Made by a program: the position numbers and the translations under genes
Shown here: positions 45,509-54,285 of the stretch, piece after piece
How the letters are laid out: every line of letters starts with the position of its first letter
Numbering within the stretch: the stretch's first letter is position 1
NCBI RefSeq assembly: GCF_017599385.1
Contig: NZ_JAGFPK010000001.1
Coordinates: forward strand, 2,462,030 to 2,526,029
Direction: 5' to 3'
Length of the DNA: 64,000 bases
DNA from: Ciceribacter sp. L1K22
GTDB lineage: Bacteria; Pseudomonadota; Alphaproteobacteria; Rhizobiales; Rhizobiaceae
The notes under the pieces: model-generated
What the model saw: only the letters and a program-made list of their open reading frames with translations
What the model was told of the DNA's origin: nothing
Database searches by the model: none

Positions 45509-45835
45509 ATGAGCATCTCAGCCGTCATGGGTGTCGCCCTGTCCGGCATGCAGGCGCAAACGACGCGGCTAAGCGCGACGGCGAACAATGTCGCCAACGC
45601 CCTGACGCCCGGCTATGACAGGCGCGTGACCGACTTCGTTACAGGCTCGCGCGGTGGCGTTACCGCTTCCGTTTCTCCGTCGGGGGAAACCACCCTCCCC
45701 GACGCTTCCAATGTCGACCTCGCCCAGGAAATGCTATCTCTCGTCGAGGCAGAAACGGCCTTCAAGGCGAACGCCGCCGTCTGGGAGACCGGCGCCGAAA
45801 TCTGGGACGTGCTGCTCTCCATCAAGCGCCACTGA
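45509..45835 (+). CDS. Orphan short flagellar rod-type (FlgC-like) protein
   Basis: 108 aa. N-terminal ALSGMQAQTTRLSATANNVANALTPGYDR matches the rod/hook signature (Asn-Asn-x-Ala-Asn) of FlgB/C/E/G proteins; the C-terminal helix (QEMLSLVEAETAFKANAAVWETGAEIWDVLL, seen in part) is the matching coiled-coil half. Shorter than FlgC (about 138 aa): the central domain is nearly missing. No flagellar genes surround it. GGGGCAAGGA precedes the ATG. Confidence 0.78.
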   Translation: MSISAVMGVALSGMQAQTTRLSATANNVANALTPGYDRRVTDFVTGSRGGVTASVSPSGETTLPDASNVDLAQEMLSLVEAETAFKANAAVWETGAEIWDVLLSIKRH

Positions 45836-45849
45836 GCCCTGCGGTCGGC

Positions 45850-45876
45850 GAAGCCGGCCATCATCGGACCGGCTTC
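45850..45876. terminator. Hairpin between convergent genes
   Basis: GAAGCCGG and CCGGCTTC perfect 8-bp arms with an 11-base loop, 15 bases after the FlgC-like gene and before the end of the acidic-protein gene. Followed by CGGTTAT only; moderate confidence. Confidence 0.55.
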
Positions 45877-45884
45877 CGGTTATC

Positions 45885-46808
45885 TTACTCTTCTTCGTCG
45901 ATCACCGGCTCATCGTCGACAGGCTCGTCTTCGACAAACTCGTCTTCGACGGGCTCCTCGACCTCTTCAGCATCGTCCGCATAGTCCGGTTCTTTGTCGA
46001 CAACCTCCTCTTCCACGACATCGTCCTGCTCCGTCGTGTCGTCGGACTCCTCGTAAATCGCCTCGTCATCGCCGGCCTGATCGTCCGCGCCATCGACATC
46101 GTTGCCGACATCGTCGCTCATGTCTTGTTCGATGTCAGCGGCAGTGTCCTCATCGGCGCTCTGGTCGGATTGCGGTGAGATGTCCCCGTCATCAGTCGTT
46201 TCCTCCGTTTGGTGGTCCTCCGAGAATGTCGCTTCTTCCGAATACTCCTCGATCTCCTCTTCCACCAGCAGATCGCCGGCAGCGTCGTCCGGCAGGCCTT
46301 CGTCGAGATCACCCTCGGCGTATTCCTCGACCTCTTCGTAGACGACCTCCTCGTATTCCTCGTACGTCACTTCGACATACTCTTCGGTCACGGAGAGTTC
46401 CTCCGTGGTGATGACGGTGTAGCTTTCGAACACGGTCCACTCCACCGTGTAGCCGAACGTGTAGGTCAGGTCGACGAAATGGCGGCCGCGCGAACCGGTC
46501 ACGATCGGGCTTACCCCGCGACCGAGCGATAGGACGAGAAGGCCGATGATCTCCGAGTTGCGACCATCGACGGCCATCAGCGCTTCGGTGCCGAAGCCAT
46601 CCCTGACGTGCAGGAAATAGACCTGCGCCAGACGGCGCATGGCGATAACCTCGATGCCGCGCTTCTCGAGTGCGGTCATGATGAAATACGGAGACCTCAC
46701 GCGTTTCATGCGGTGCTGGACGGCCGCTTCCGCTTGGTAGTGGGAGATGGAGGCGACGCCCGCCGCCAGTTGCAGCGCAATGGCCGCCGAGCAAAGAACT
46801 TTGCGCAC
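45885..46808 (-). CDS. Exported protein with an extremely acidic C-terminal half
   Basis: 307 aa from the GTG at 46808 (AAGGA upstream). Signal peptide of about 30 residues; residues about 30-135 form an ordered domain (KRVRSPYFIMTALEKRGIEVIAM.., SRGRHFVDLTYTFGYTVEWTVFE, both partial). From about 137 to the end the chain is almost only Glu, Asp, Val, Tyr, Thr and Ala, with a single Lys (272) and no Arg, ending in EDEPVDDEPV-type repeats. Could bind cations or stay disordered at the surface; unknown family. The frame opens 31 codons further upstream without a better start. Confidence 0.72.
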   Translation of the reverse strand: MRKVLCSAAIALQLAAGVASISHYQAEAAVQHRMKRVRSPYFIMTALEKRGIEVIAMRRLAQVYFLHVRDGFGTEALMAVDGRNSEIIGLLVLSLGRGVSPIVTGSRGRHFVDLTYTFGYTVEWTVFESYTVITTEELSVTEEYVEVTYEEYEEVVYEEVEEYAEGDLDEGLPDDAAGDLLVEEEIEEYSEEATFSEDHQTEETTDDGDISPQSDQSADEDTAADIEQDMSDDVGNDVDGADDQAGDDEAIYEESDDTTEQDDVVEEEVVDKEPDYADDAEEVEEPVEDEFVEDEPVDDEPVIDEEE

Positions 46809-46944
46809 GGAAATGATCCTTGGAGAGAATGATCTGTGGACGCTCCGGCCCCTCCGAGGGCGTCCGTCGGCAACGTTGGCGCAAAGCATGGCCACGGTCA
46901 CCGTCCAAAACCGGGCCTATCGGATATGGCCTATTTTGGCCGAT

Positions 46945-47559
46945 TTATAGGAGCAACGTCCTCAGCCCGAGGCCCACGGAAAGCAGCCCGAACCCGAGAA
47001 GCACGGCACCCGACACCCAAGACACCCAGGTGGAGAATGAAGGCGGTAGGCGATGCTGCAGAAGCCGCACGAGGCCGGAGAGAAAAATCCACCAGAGCAT
47101 CGAGCCGCAGAAGACCCCAGCCACGAGCAAGGCCGGGCCGGCCCGCTCCCCCGCCAGCCCAAGCCCGGCGAAGATGGCCGCGAACGAGAGGATTGTCGCC
47201 GGATTGGCAATGGTCAGGAAAAAGGTGGCGACCGTGGTCGAGACCAGATCGCGCGCACCTGTGCCGGCGGCCTTCACTTCGCCGCGCGGACGAAAACTCG
47301 TCACACCGAGCCAGAGCAGGAAGGCACCTCCAGCCAGTTGGAGCGGCAACGACACCACCTCCAGCAGGCCCGAAAGAGCCGCAAAACCAGCCGCCGCCAT
47401 CGCGGCATAGGCACCGTCGGCGAGCGCGGTTCCCAGACCGCCGGCGACACCGGCGAGAAAACCCCGCTGTAGCGTTCTCTGGATGCAGAGCGCTCCTATT
47501 GGACCCACCGGGGCAGCGATGGCGAGTCCCAGCAACAGCCCCTTCCCGAACAGCAGCAT
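46945..47559 (-). CDS. LysE-family amino-acid exporter
   Basis: 204 aa, about six hydrophobic segments. Family N-terminus LLLGLAIAAPVGPIGALCIQRTLQRGFLAGVAGGLGTALADGAYA (part), then FLLWLGVTSFR and FFLTIANPATILSFAAIFAGLG. Exports an amino acid (substrate unknown). ATG at 47559 follows GGGTGAG. Confidence 0.9.
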   Translation of the reverse strand: MLLFGKGLLLGLAIAAPVGPIGALCIQRTLQRGFLAGVAGGLGTALADGAYAAMAAAGFAALSGLLEVVSLPLQLAGGAFLLWLGVTSFRPRGEVKAAGTGARDLVSTTVATFFLTIANPATILSFAAIFAGLGLAGERAGPALLVAGVFCGSMLWWIFLSGLVRLLQHRLPPSFSTWVSWVSGAVLLGFGLLSVGLGLRTLLL

Positions 47560-47648
47560 ACTCACCCTGCGCCCACCCGATCGATCACCACGCCAAGCTG
47601 CCACATTGGCAAATCATCGTGACTGAGGCAACGCGCGGAGCAGACCTG

Positions 47649-48038
47649 TCATCCGTGCGCGTCGGCCACCTGTTTCTGCCGCGCAAGCTCGGCAAGGTCG
47701 GCCGCTTTCAACTCCACCGACTCACCACAGCCGCAGGCTGACGTTTGGTTGGGATTGTGGAACGTGAACCCCGAGCGCAACGTCGTGGTTTCGAAATCCA
47801 TTTCAGTTCCAAGCAGATAAAGCACGGCAGCCGGATCGATCCAAACCGACGCGCCATCGCGTTCGATCCGGTCATCCTTCGCCTGGGGCTCGGTCACGAG
47901 GTCGATGGTGTATTCCATCCCGGCGCATCCGCCCTTCTTGATGCCGACGCGCACGCCCCTGGCGCCCGGGGAATTCTCGACGATCGCACGAACCCGTGCT
48001 GCCGCCTTGTCCGTCATGGTCATGACGCTGAAAGCCAT
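47649..48038 (-). CDS. sufA: SufA-type Fe-S scaffold / carrier
   Basis: 129 aa A-type carrier. Three conserved cysteines: GGCAGMEY (Cys near 42) and the C-terminal ACGCGESVEL. It accepts Fe-S clusters from SufBCD and passes them to target proteins. ATG at 48038 follows AAGGAGA. It is separated from the rest of the suf operon by the parDE pair, so it might have its own promoter. Confidence 0.93.
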   Translation of the reverse strand: MAFSVMTMTDKAAARVRAIVENSPGARGVRVGIKKGGCAGMEYTIDLVTEPQAKDDRIERDGASVWIDPAAVLYLLGTEMDFETTTLRSGFTFHNPNQTSACGCGESVELKAADLAELARQKQVADAHG

Positions 48039-48123
48039 GGTCTTCTCCTTGGGCATCCGGGTTCAAGGTCCGGTGCCTTCGTCTTCAATGTAGGGGTTGG
48101 CGGTCAAAGGATCAACAAGACCG

Positions 48124-48411
48124 TCAACGAAACAACCGTCCCCAGTCCCGTGCGCCGTGAAGAACGCGTAGGATTTCGATATGCCTGCCCGAGCGCCGAA
48201 AGAAGATCAGATAACCATCCTTGGGAAAGAACAGCAGTTTTCCACGTCCTATCGTGCGCTCGATACCGATTCCCGGCAAATCCGCAAGCAAGTCGAATGT
48301 CCGGAAAATCTCGTCTTGCCAAGCCAGCGCTGCCCGAGGATTCTTTTGACCGATGTAGGACATAATCGAGTAGATGTCGCCTTCCGCCGATGGCCGAAGA
48401 CGATAAGCCAT
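48124..48411 (-). CDS. parE: ParE/RelE-type toxin
   Basis: 95 aa. YRLRPSAEGDIYSIMSYI at the N-terminus and YLIFFRRSGRHIEILRVLHGARDW near the C-terminus are typical ParE features. Probably a toxin of a type II system; ParE members poison gyrase, RelE members cleave mRNA. It starts directly after the antitoxin stop (TAAATG). Confidence 0.88.
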   Translation of the reverse strand: MAYRLRPSAEGDIYSIMSYIGQKNPRAALAWQDEIFRTFDLLADLPGIGIERTIGRGKLLFFPKDGYLIFFRRSGRHIEILRVLHGARDWGRLFR

Positions 48412-48684
48412 TTAAAGCTTGTCCCCGAACTCTCGTTCGAATTGCGCACGAATACGCCGAAACGCCTCTTCCCCATCGATCGGATCGCCGCTGTCCAAGC
48501 CCTCCTGGATCAGCGCATCGAGCTCCTCCGGCGTAAAATTCGCCAGCAGCCGTTCGGCCTGCCATTGTGTGAGGGCCGCCGACACGACATCTTCCGCCGA
48601 CTTGAAGTCGCCCGACGACATTGCATCCTCGACAATGTCGCGCATGTCGTCGCTCAAGGTCACGCGGATTGTTTCGGCACCCAT
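48412..48684 (-). CDS. parD: ParD-type (ribbon-helix-helix) antitoxin
   Basis: 90 aa. N-terminal ribbon-helix-helix (ETIRVTLSDDMRDIVEDAMSSGDFKSAEDVVSAAL, part), then a C-terminal tail that would wrap the toxin. It is upstream of the toxin, the usual order, and likely represses its own promoter. The pair lies between sufT and sufA, same strand. Confidence 0.88.
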   Translation of the reverse strand: MGAETIRVTLSDDMRDIVEDAMSSGDFKSAEDVVSAALTQWQAERLLANFTPEELDALIQEGLDSGDPIDGEEAFRRIRAQFEREFGDKL

Positions 48685-48730
48685 CGTCTTCGCCTCCGCA
48701 AATCCCGCAGAGAATACCCGATCCGTCGCC

Positions 48731-49105
48731 TCAATACCAGCCTACGGCCACCTGCGCTTCTTCCGACATGCGATCCGGCGTCCACGGCGGATCGAAGCTC
48801 ATCTCGACCTCGACATTCGACACACCCTCGACCGCGCCAACGGCGTTCTCCACCCAGCCGGGCATCTCGCCGGCAACAGGGCAGCCGGGCGCCGTCAAGG
48901 TCATGACGATTTTGACTGTACGGTCGTCCTCAATGTCGATCTTGTAGATGAGACCAAGCTCGAAGATGTCGGCCGGAATCTCCGGATCGTAGACGGTCTT
49001 GAGCGCCGCGATGATATCGTCGGAAAGCCGCGCCACTTCCTCGGCCGGAATGGCGGTGTTGATGATGCCCTCGCGGACGTCGATCTTGTCTTCCGTGTCG
49101 CTCAT
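48731..49105 (-). CDS. sufT: SufT, DUF59 Fe-S assembly protein
   Basis: 124 aa MIP18/DUF59 family. VYDPEIPADIFELGLIYKI (about 42-60) and LTAPGCPVAGEMPGWVENAV with the conserved Cys near 77. SufT helps mature Fe-S proteins, especially at high demand. ATG at 49105 follows GAGGATC-like sequence; the frame opens further upstream inside sufS. Directly follows sufS. Confidence 0.92.
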   Translation of the reverse strand: MSDTEDKIDVREGIINTAIPAEEVARLSDDIIAALKTVYDPEIPADIFELGLIYKIDIEDDRTVKIVMTLTAPGCPVAGEMPGWVENAVGAVEGVSNVEVEMSFDPPWTPDRMSEEAQVAVGWY

Positions 49106-49115
49106 GGCATGATCC

Positions 49116-50363
49116 TCAGGCAAAAAAGCTGCGGGCATAGTCGAGCGCGTCGGCGAGCGCATCGACCTCTTCCCTCGTGTTGTAAAGTCCGAACGAGGCG
49201 CGGCAGGTCGACGTCACGCCGTAGCGGGCCAGAAGCGGCTGTGCGCAATGCGTACCTGCTCGAACGGCGACACCGCGGCGGTCGATCAGCATCGAAACGT
49301 CGTGCGCATGGATACCGGCAAGCTCGAACGAAAAGATCGCCCCCTTGCCGGGCGCATTGCCGAAAATCTTCAGCGAATTGATCGCCCTCAGCCGCTCCTC
49401 GGCATAGGTTTTCAGATCGGCCTCGTGCGCAGCGATCGCATTCCGGCCAAGACTTTCCATGTAGTCCAGCGCGTATCCGAGCCCGATCGCCTGGACGATC
49501 GGCGGCGTGCCCGCCTCGAACCGGTGCGGCGGATCGTTGTAGGTGATCGCATCTTCGCTCACCTCGACGATCATCTCGCCGCCGCCCATGAACGGGTCCA
49601 TATCGCGCAACCGGTCCATCTTGCCGTAGAGCACGCCAATGCCGGAGGGACCATAGAGCTTGTGGCCGGTCACCGCATACCAGTCGCAGTCTATATCGGT
49701 GACATCGACCGGCATGTGCACGGCGCCCTGGCTGCCGTCGACCATGACAGCGATGCCACGCTCACGGGCGATGCGGCAGACTTCCTTGACCGGAACCACG
49801 GTGCCGAGCGCATTCGACATATGCGTGATCGCGATCAGCTTGGTGCGCTCCGTCAGGCAGGCTTCGAAGGCCTCCATGTCGAAGGCGCCATCGTCTGTGA
49901 CAGGTGCCCAGACGAGCTTCGCCCCTTTGCGCTCGCGCAGGAAATGCCACGGCACGATGTTGGAGTGATGCTCCATGATCGACAGAACGATCTCGTCGCC
50001 CTCGCCGATATGCTTCATGCCCCAGCCATACGCGACCGTGTTGATCGCCTCGGTCGAGGATTTTGTGAAGATCACCTCATCTATCGAACCGGCGTTAAGG
50101 AACCGCCGCACCTTCTCCCGCGCCGCCTCGTAGGCATCGGTTGCCGCGTTCGACAGGAAGTGCAGGCCACGATGCACATTGGCATATTCGTGGCCATAGG
50201 CATGGCTGATCGCGTCGATCACCATCTTCGGCTTTTGCGCCGAGGCGGCATTGTCTAGATAGACCAGCGGCTTGTCGCCGTGGACGGAGCGCGACAGGAT
50301 CGGAAAATCCCTGCGTACCGCCTCGATGTCATAGCCAGCCTGCGTGGCGATCGTATCAGCCAT
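49116..50363 (-). CDS. sufS: Cysteine desulfurase SufS (group II)
   Basis: 415 aa. PLP lysine in TGHKLYGPSGIG (Lys235), active cysteine in RAGTHCAQPLL (Cys373), VYLDNAASAQKP near 34. It takes sulfur from cysteine for SufBCD. Start overlaps the sufD end by 8 bases; it is the second desulfurase of this operon (see 54286). Confidence 0.95.
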   Translation of the reverse strand: MADTIATQAGYDIEAVRRDFPILSRSVHGDKPLVYLDNAASAQKPKMVIDAISHAYGHEYANVHRGLHFLSNAATDAYEAAREKVRRFLNAGSIDEVIFTKSSTEAINTVAYGWGMKHIGEGDEIVLSIMEHHSNIVPWHFLRERKGAKLVWAPVTDDGAFDMEAFEACLTERTKLIAITHMSNALGTVVPVKEVCRIARERGIAVMVDGSQGAVHMPVDVTDIDCDWYAVTGHKLYGPSGIGVLYGKMDRLRDMDPFMGGGEMIVEVSEDAITYNDPPHRFEAGTPPIVQAIGLGYALDYMESLGRNAIAAHEADLKTYAEERLRAINSLKIFGNAPGKGAIFSFELAGIHAHDVSMLIDRRGVAVRAGTHCAQPLLARYGVTSTCRASFGLYNTREEVDALADALDYARSFFA

Positions 50364-51633
50364 GACGCTCCAGCCAGTCGGAGATGACGGTTTCCAGTGC
50401 TTCCACCAGCGCCTCGTCCTCCAGTTCCTCGACGATCTCGGCAACGAAGCCGTTGATCAGCAGCCCACGTGCCTTCTTCTCCGGAATGCCGCGCGACATC
50501 AGGTAATAGAGATGCGTTTTCATGATATCCGCGACCGTCGCACCATGGGCGCACTGCACGTCATCGGCAAAGATTTCCAGCTCCGGCTTGACCGAGAACT
50601 CGGCATCATCAGACATCAGCAGCGTATTGCAGGCCATTCGGGCATCGGTCTTTTGCGCATCCGGCGCCACCTTGATCATGCCCTGGAAGACGCCCTTCGC
50701 CCGATCGAACACCACGTTGCGGATGACTTCCGTCGACGTCGTATTGGGAACGTCATGGCCGAGCGTCATGGTGATGTCGGTATGCGTGTCCCCACCGAGC
50801 AGGTTCACTCCCCGCAAGGTGAAGTCCGATCCCTCGCCGGCCGTGTTCACATGCACTTCCTGGCGCACAAGCCTGCCGCCGGTGTTTACGATGAACAGCC
50901 GGAACTTCGCATCGGTGCCGAGTACCGCCTTGATCTGGCCGAGATGGGTATCCTCGGAACCCTGCCCCTGCACGATCACCCAGGTGATCTCAGCACCTTC
51001 ACCGAGCTTGAGATCGCTGACCGAACTCACGAAAGACGCACCGGACGCGGACGAGATATGCCGTTCGATCACCGTCGCCTTAACACCGGCGCCGATCGAA
51101 ACCGGAAACCGACTATGCGCTTGTCCGGCCGCATGCGTGAGCTGGAGTTCGAGTGGCGCCTCGAGTTCGGCGCCGTCGGCAAACGACAGTGCAAAACCGT
51201 CGGTCACGAAACTTCCGTTGATCCGGCCGATCGCATCGTCCGCCTTGAACGGCACGAGGCAAGCGACGTGACGACCTGCAACGAGAGCTTCGCTCAACCG
51301 CTCGACGACAACGCCGTCCGGCAGCGATCCCGCGTTTTGCGTGCGACCCTGGTTGACAACCAGCAGCGACGACCCGGCGACCAGCGGCGTAGCCACGTCA
51401 CCCGTCGCCGCAGGCTCCATCGCCGGAACCGCGCGCAGCAGGGTCTTGAGGTCGGTATAGTGCCAGGCCTCGACCCGGCGTGTCGGCAACCCACCCTGAC
51501 GAAGCTCGGCGAACAGCCGGTCGCGGGCGATCATCACGGAGCCGTCACCCGGCAGGGTTCCGACCTGGGCGGTATAGGCCTCGATCAGCGCGCTTTCGGC
51601 GGCTGTCGGCCTGTTTGCAGCTTTCAGATCCAT
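50356..51633 (-). CDS. sufD: SufD, Fe-S assembly scaffold subunit
   Basis: 425 aa. SufB/SufD family beta-helix with the C-terminal ADDVQCAHGATVADIMKTHLYYLMSRGIPEKKARGLLINGF (part), which in SufB/SufD holds the conserved His/Cys at the scaffold interface. Forms the SufBC2D complex with SufB and SufC. Twenty bases separate it from sufC. Confidence 0.94.
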   Translation of the reverse strand: MDLKAANRPTAAESALIEAYTAQVGTLPGDGSVMIARDRLFAELRQGGLPTRRVEAWHYTDLKTLLRAVPAMEPAATGDVATPLVAGSSLLVVNQGRTQNAGSLPDGVVVERLSEALVAGRHVACLVPFKADDAIGRINGSFVTDGFALSFADGAELEAPLELQLTHAAGQAHSRFPVSIGAGVKATVIERHISSASGASFVSSVSDLKLGEGAEITWVIVQGQGSEDTHLGQIKAVLGTDAKFRLFIVNTGGRLVRQEVHVNTAGEGSDFTLRGVNLLGGDTHTDITMTLGHDVPNTTSTEVIRNVVFDRAKGVFQGMIKVAPDAQKTDARMACNTLLMSDDAEFSVKPELEIFADDVQCAHGATVADIMKTHLYYLMSRGIPEKKARGLLINGFVAEIVEELEDEALVEALETVISDWLERHG

Positions 51634-51653
51634 CGAAAAGCTCCTTCCTGGCC

Positions 51654-52409
51654 TCAGGCCGCCTCACCGATGATGTCGGCATAGCCATTGGCTTCGAGCG
51701 CAAGCGCAAGGTCCTTGTCTCCCGACTTGATGATCTGGCCCTTGTAGAGAACGTGAACGGTATCCGGCACGATGTAGTCGAGCAGGCGCTGGTAGTGGGT
51801 GATGACGATCACGGCGCGATCCGGCGAGCGCAGCGCATTGACACCATCGGCAACGATCTTCAGCGCATCGATGTCGAGACCCGAATCCGTTTCATCGAGA
51901 ATGCAGAGCTTCGGCTCCAGAAGCGCCATCTGCAGGATCTCGGCGCGTTTCTTTTCGCCGCCGGAGAAACCGACGTTCAGCGGGCGCTTCAGCATATCAG
52001 GATTGATCTGCAACTTGGCCGAGGCTTCCTTGACGAGACGCATGAAATCCGGCGTCGTCAGTTCCGACTCGCCGCGCGCCTTGCGCTGCTCGTTCATCGC
52101 CACCTTCAGGAACTGCATGGTGGCCACGCCCGGGATTTCGACCGGATACTGGAAGGCGAGAAAGATGCCCTTGGCGGCGCGCTCGGCCGGATCGAGTTCG
52201 AGAATGCTCTCGCCGTTATAGAGGATATCGCCCTCGGTGACCTCGTAGTCCTCGCGACCCGACAGGATGTAGGACAGCGTCGACTTACCCGAGCCGTTCG
52301 GGCCCATGACGGCGGCGATCTCGCCCGGCTTCACGGTCAGGTTCAGGCCGCGGATGATCTCGGTGCCGTCTTCGGCGATGCGGGCATGGAGGTTCTTGAT
52401 TTCAAGCAT
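51654..52409 (-). CDS. sufC: SufC, ABC-type ATPase of the Suf complex
   Basis: 251 aa. Walker A GPNGSGKST (35-43), signature FSGGEKKRAEIL, Walker B LCILDETDSGLDIDAL. A soluble ABC ATPase driving conformational change in SufBC2D. Before it lies the 73-aa coiled-coil gene. Confidence 0.96.
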   Translation of the reverse strand: MLEIKNLHARIAEDGTEIIRGLNLTVKPGEIAAVMGPNGSGKSTLSYILSGREDYEVTEGDILYNGESILELDPAERAAKGIFLAFQYPVEIPGVATMQFLKVAMNEQRKARGESELTTPDFMRLVKEASAKLQINPDMLKRPLNVGFSGGEKKRAEILQMALLEPKLCILDETDSGLDIDALKIVADGVNALRSPDRAVIVITHYQRLLDYIVPDTVHVLYKGQIIKSGDKDLALALEANGYADIIGEAA

Positions 52410-52451
52410 GATTTCTATCCCAGATATTTGGTTGTCTTGCGCGGCGATCGG

Positions 52452-52673
52452 CTATTCGCTCAATTCCAGCCGCTTTTCGATCCGGTCGAGACGCAGCTTC
52501 AGTTCCGCAATCTCGCCATCCTGTCTCGTCTCGTCGGTCATGAACCCGGCCATATGCTGCTTCATAGCCCGCATTTCGGACCGCATCCCGACCATCTCCT
52601 CTTTCAACGAGGCGATATCGGTGCGCATGACACGCAGATGCTCCAAAATGAGGTTCTCGACCTTCTCGTTCAT
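52452..52673 (-). CDS. Small coiled-coil protein within the suf operon
   Basis: 73 aa, entirely charged heptad-like helix (LKEEMVGMRSEMRAMKQHMAG.. then ELKLRLDRIEKRLEL, both partial). No cysteine. Its ATG overlaps the sufB stop by 1 base, suggesting co-translation. No function known; other rhizobial suf operons are believed to carry a small ORF here, which I have not verified. Confidence 0.75.
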   Translation of the reverse strand: MNEKVENLILEHLRVMRTDIASLKEEMVGMRSEMRAMKQHMAGFMTDETRQDGEIAELKLRLDRIEKRLELSE

Positions 52674-54142
52674 TACCCCACGCTACCCTCGAGCGAGATG
52701 TTGATCAGCTTCTGCGCCTCGACGGCGAATTCCATCGGCAACTGCTGGATGACGTCGCGGACGAAGCCGTTGACGATCAGCGCGATCGCCTCTTCTTCCG
52801 GGATGCCACGCTGCATGGCGTAGAACTTCTGGTCCTCGGAGATCTTCGAGGTCGTCGCCTCGTGTTCCACCTTGGCCGTCGAGTTCTTCACCTCGATGTA
52901 CGGCACCGTATGCGCGCCGCACTTGTCGCCGATGAGCAGCGAGTCGCAGTTGGTGAAGTTGCGGGCGTTTGCCGCCTTGCGGTGCATCGACACCTGGCCG
53001 CGATAGGTGTTTTCCGACACGCCGGCCGAAATACCCTTCGAGATGATCCGGCTTCTGGTGTTCTTGCCCAGATGGATCATCTTCGTGCCGCTGTCGATCT
53101 GCTGATGGCCGTTCGACACCGCGATCGAGTAGAACTCCCCCTGGCTGTCGTCGCCGCGCAGGATGCAGGACGGATATTTCCAGGTGATGGCGGAGCCGGT
53201 CTCGACCTGGGTCCAGGAGATCTTGGAGCGCGCACCACGGCAATCGCCACGCTTGGTGACGAAGTTGTAGATGCCGCCCTTGCCATCCTTGTCGCCCGGA
53301 TACCAGTTCTGGACGGTCGAATACTTGATCTCCGCATCGTCGAGCGCCACGAGTTCGACAACGGCCGCATGCAGTTGGTTTTCATCGCGCTGTGGCGCCG
53401 TGCAGCCTTCGAGATAGGATACGTAGGCCCCTTCTTCGGCGATGATCAGCGTGCGCTCGAACTGGCCGGTGTTCTTCTCGTTGATACGGAAGTAGGTCGA
53501 CAGCTCCATTGGGCAACGAACACCCTTGGGAACGAACACGAAGGAACCGTCGGTAAACACCGCGGAATTCAGCGTCGCGTAATAATTGTCGGAGGTTGGA
53601 ACGACCGATCCCAAGTACTTTTTCACAAGATCAGGGTGCTCGCGAATGGCTTCCGATATCGACATGAAGATCACGCCGGCCTTCTTCAACTCTTCCTTGA
53701 AGGTCGTGACGACCGAAACCGAATCAAACACCGCGTCGACAGCAATCCTCGACGACTGAACGCCGGCCAGCATTTCCTGCTCCTTGAGCGGAATGCCGAG
53801 CTTCTCGTAAACCTTCAGAAGCTCCGGATCGACTTCATCAAGCGACTTCGGACCCGCAGCAGTCTTCGGTGCGGCGTAGTAATAGATGTCGTTGAAGTCG
53901 ATCTTCGGGTAGTTGACGCGTGCCCAGGTCGGCTCCTCCATGGTGAGCCAACGCTTGTAGGCTTCAAGCCGCCATTCCAGCATCCATTCCGGCTCCTGCT
54001 TCTTCGCGGAGATGAAACGGATGATGTCTTCGTTCAGACCCTTCGGAGCCTTCTCGACCTCGATCGTGGTCTCGAAACCGTATTTGTACTGGTCGACATC
54101 GATCTGGCGGACCTGATCGATTGTTTCCTGTACCGCAGCCAT
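52673..54142 (-). CDS. sufB: SufB, Fe-S assembly scaffold subunit
   Basis: 489 aa. [35 protein letters not shown] (part) near the start, [27 protein letters not shown] (part) mid, and [23 protein letters not shown] near the C-terminus with the conserved Cys. Scaffold for cluster building with SufC/SufD. Long open frame extends 44 codons upstream; ATG at 54142 begins the conserved part. Confidence 0.95.
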   Translation of the reverse strand: MAAVQETIDQVRQIDVDQYKYGFETTIEVEKAPKGLNEDIIRFISAKKQEPEWMLEWRLEAYKRWLTMEEPTWARVNYPKIDFNDIYYYAAPKTAAGPKSLDEVDPELLKVYEKLGIPLKEQEMLAGVQSSRIAVDAVFDSVSVVTTFKEELKKAGVIFMSISEAIREHPDLVKKYLGSVVPTSDNYYATLNSAVFTDGSFVFVPKGVRCPMELSTYFRINEKNTGQFERTLIIAEEGAYVSYLEGCTAPQRDENQLHAAVVELVALDDAEIKYSTVQNWYPGDKDGKGGIYNFVTKRGDCRGARSKISWTQVETGSAITWKYPSCILRGDDSQGEFYSIAVSNGHQQIDSGTKMIHLGKNTRSRIISKGISAGVSENTYRGQVSMHRKAANARNFTNCDSLLIGDKCGAHTVPYIEVKNSTAKVEHEATTSKISEDQKFYAMQRGIPEEEAIALIVNGFVRDVIQQLPMEFAVEAQKLINISLEGSVG

Positions 54143-54245
54143 GTGCGTTCTCCAATCTTGCCGGGTCAAGGCCGGCAGCTTGTCAACGTAGTGAGGCGGG
54201 GAAGTCCCGACTCTATGTAAGAGCGAAAGGCGTGATTTCACCCCT

Positions 54246-54274
54246 TTTCGCAAGCGAAATTTGCCAATCGGCAA
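54246..54274. promoter_or_regulatory. Two adjacent palindromes between cysteine desulfurase and sufB
   Basis: TTTCGCAAGCGAAA (54246-54259) and TTGCCAATCGGCAA (54261-54274) lie one base apart in the 143-base gap between the desulfurase and sufB, just after the desulfurase stop. They may be an operator for an internal sufB promoter or RNA hairpins that set relative mRNA levels. No T-run, so not an obvious terminator. Confidence 0.45.
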
Positions 54275-54285
54275 GTTTTACGACC

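Noticed and set aside
45890..46400. Repeat-rich GAA/CTC-type stretch
   Set aside because: Codes for the acidic tail of the exported protein in one frame; not a separate repeat element.
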